Assembly (NCBI GenBank): GCA_022772475.1
Contig: JALEZQ010000072.1
Location: 1 to 34,157, forward strand
Reading direction: 5' to 3'
Length of the DNA: 34,157 nucleotides
DNA from: Bacteroidales bacterium
GTDB lineage: Bacteria > Bacteroidota > Bacteroidia > Bacteroidales > Bacteroidaceae
Positions 32,761-34,157 of the stretch are shown here, one piece after another (position 1 is the first letter of the stretch; every line of letters begins with the position of its first letter). Under the pieces are notes generated by a model. The model made no database searches. It had not been told where the DNA came from and saw only the letters and a list, made by a program, of their open reading frames with translations. The translations under genes and the position numbers were made by a program.

Positions 32761-34157
32761 ATTCCCTGAACACCTCGGGGAGGTTGATCAGATAGAGGTG
32801 CTGTGTGGCACGGGTGAAGGCGGTATAGAGCCAGCGATAAAAATCCTCGCCTAACATCTCCTCCGTAATATAACCTAAATCAAGGAAAACATTCATCCAT
32901 TGACCACCTTGCGCCTTGTGGCAAGTCACCGCATAAGCATATTTAACCTGCAAGACATTATAGTAGGGATCTACCTTCATCTTTTTCATCCGCTCTGCTT
33001 TGGTCGGTATATCTGCGTAATCTTCCCAAACGGCAGCGAAAAGCTGGTCGTTCAGTGCTTGCGGCAGGGCGGGTGTGTCCGTCTGGAGCGTATCTAACAA
33101 GATCTTCAGCTCCAGTTCGAGATCATAGTCTTGAAAACGTACCAACACATCCGCAAAGCGAAACCCATACAACTCGATTGTTCGTCGTACTCGCACTACC
33201 TCCACGATCTCTCCATTGGCGATGAAGTCCATCTCCTGTTGATTGGCTGTCCAATAATAATTATTCTTTGCCACCATAAGTCGATCGCCGGAAGAAAGTT
33301 CCTCCTCTCGATAAAGGATACGGTTACGGATACCATTGTTATAGATCGTGGCCCGTTTGTTGGAACGACAGATTACCATTGTCTCCTCCTCGCCATCTCG
33401 ATAATAGGCAGAGGAGATCTCCTCAATCAAGTCCGCTCCACTGATCTGAGTGAAATCCTTGAAGCCTTCTAAGCGGAGCTTCGGAAAAATCTCCACACAA
33501 GCATTTCGCAATGCCTCCCGTAGTCGAGTCGCATTAAACAGGATGCCTGAATCTTCAGCCTGCCTCACGACTTGTGTCAAACAAAGTGACTCCACCTGCA
33601 AGCCATAACTTTCGAGCAAATTGGGATCCATTGCGGGGCTCAAAATTTCACGTACCGGGGGAAGCTGTGCCTCATCACCCAATAAAATGAGGTGGCAATC
33701 CTCACCGGAATAGACATAATGGATCAAATCCTCCAATAGACGACCTGATCCAAAACGTGTAGCATCCCATCCATCATTGGAAATCATCGAGGCCTCATCC
33801 ACCAAGAAGAGGGTATGCTTGTGCAGGTTGTCAGCAGGCAAAAAGCCAACCGGCTCATTCGAGAACCGCTTCTGTCGGTAGATCTTTTTGTGAATCGTGA
33901 AGGCTTTCTGTCCGGCATAGCCTGAGAATACTTTGGCGGCCCGCCCTGTCGGAGCCATCAAGACACACTTCTGCCCCAGTTCTGTGAGGGTGCGTACCAA
34001 GGCTCCGACCAGCGAACTCTTGCCGGTTCCGGCGTATCCTTTCAGTAAAAGCAGACTGTCTGACTCCGCATAAAGTAAGAAGTCGGCCAGTTTCTGGAGT
34101 GCGATATGCTGCTCCGAAGTCGGTTTGAAGCCGAAATTTCGCTCAATTTGGGCGATT
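32759..34157 (-). CDS. RecD-like ATP-dependent DNA helicase (UvrD_C_2 family), partial at the right edge
   Basis: The gene runs off the right edge; reading on from 34157, the first residues present are IAQIERNFGFKPTSEQHIAL, so a few N-terminal residues including the start codon are missing. About 465 residues are visible. Walker A is GYAGTGKS just inside the edge, Walker B is LFLVDEASMIS, and the C-terminal UvrD_C_2 motif is VTCHKAQGGQW with LYTAFTRATQHLYLIN. Superfamily 1 helicases of this kind unwind DNA 5' to 3'; this type is common in Bacteroidetes. Its GC content is far below that of the neighbouring genes (two 60-base lines sampled by eye gave 31 and 24 GC, against 45 for a line of uvrA). 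A start codon at about 34000 that some programs would pick lies inside the motor domain. Confidence 0.9.
   Translation of the reverse strand, partial: IAQIERNFGFKPTSEQHIALQKLADFLLYAESDSLLLLKGYAGTGKSSLVGALVRTLTELGQKCVLMAPTGRAAKVFSGYAGQKAFTIHKKIYRQKRFSNEPVGFLPADNLHKHTLFLVDEASMISNDGWDATRFGSGRLLEDLIHYVYSGEDCHLILLGDEAQLPPVREILSPAMDPNLLESYGLQVESLCLTQVVRQAEDSGILFNATRLREALRNACVEIFPKLRLEGFKDFTQISGADLIEEISSAYYRDGEEETMVICRSNKRATIYNNGIRNRILYREEELSSGDRLMVAKNNYYWTANQQEMDFIANGEIVEVVRVRRTIELYGFRFADVLVRFQDYDLELELKILLDTLQTDTPALPQALNDQLFAAVWEDYADIPTKAERMKKMKVDPYYNVLQVKYAYAVTCHKAQGGQWMNVFLDLGYITEEMLGEDFYRWLYTAFTRATQHLYLINLPEVFRE

Noticed and set aside
1-34157. Defence system, phage or complete transposon
   Set aside because: I found no transposase, integrase, restriction enzyme, toxin-antitoxin pair, reverse transcriptase or phage gene in any frame.

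Overview
The window looks like chromosomal DNA of a GC-rich member of the Bacteroidales; the family cannot be resolved from sequence alone. The evidence is the recurring upstream element TAnnTTTG (TAACTTTG, TACTTTTG, TAATTTTG, TACCTTTG), which is the -7 element of the Bacteroidetes primary sigma factor, the lack of Shine-Dalgarno sequences, and gene families typical of Bacteroidetes: the DUF2795 protein, the dut/TPR lipoprotein/DUF4292/EnvC-like cluster, and a UvrA with an incomplete insertion-domain zinc site.

Layout. Positions 1-441 hold degenerate 121-bp tandem repeats ending in one 42-bp-type palindromic unit. A DUF2795 gene with a strong terminator follows. A minus-strand block runs from 1007 to 10087: a two-gene unit (glycosyltransferase then lipoprotein), a 397-bp noncoding repeat element, a zinc-ribbon membrane protein with a small membrane protein, topoisomerase IV subunit A, a YfcE-like phosphoesterase, a cytidylate-kinase-like protein and a MATE transporter. 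From a divergent promoter region at about 10.1-10.2 kb, a plus-strand run encodes a rhomboid protease, a membrane-anchored endonuclease/exonuclease/phosphatase-fold protein and a family 2 glycosyltransferase, then a secreted protein that reads as a penicillin-binding-protein transpeptidase domain with its catalytic motifs lost. Next come a minus-strand dgt plus flippase pair, the plus-strand dut/TPR/DUF4292/envC cluster, and gdhA.

From 24.15 to 26.26 kb the DNA is mostly noncoding. It holds a long hairpin, a second repeat block (seven 41-42-bp units followed by 121-bp units) that is the mirror image of the left-end block, a 78-nt inverted repeat, a DUF805-like gene, and a second copy of the 397-bp element. 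Then a plus-strand cluster uvrA-ilvA-glycosyltransferase-fucosyltransferase-like gene, tRNA-Pro(GGG), a terminator, and a RecD-like helicase gene that runs off the right edge and is clearly lower in GC than the rest.

Most genes are housekeeping functions: nucleotide hygiene (dut, dgt), DNA topology and repair (parC, uvrA), nitrogen and amino-acid metabolism (gdhA, ilvA), and envelope biogenesis (EnvC-like, lipoproteins, glycosyltransferases, flippase). I did not find a complete defence or mobile system. The most unusual content is noncoding: the mirrored repeat arrays facing each other across about 24 kb, the two 397-bp intergenic elements, and an inverted repeat overlapping the predicted gdhA start site. 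Among proteins, the degenerate transpeptidase stands out.
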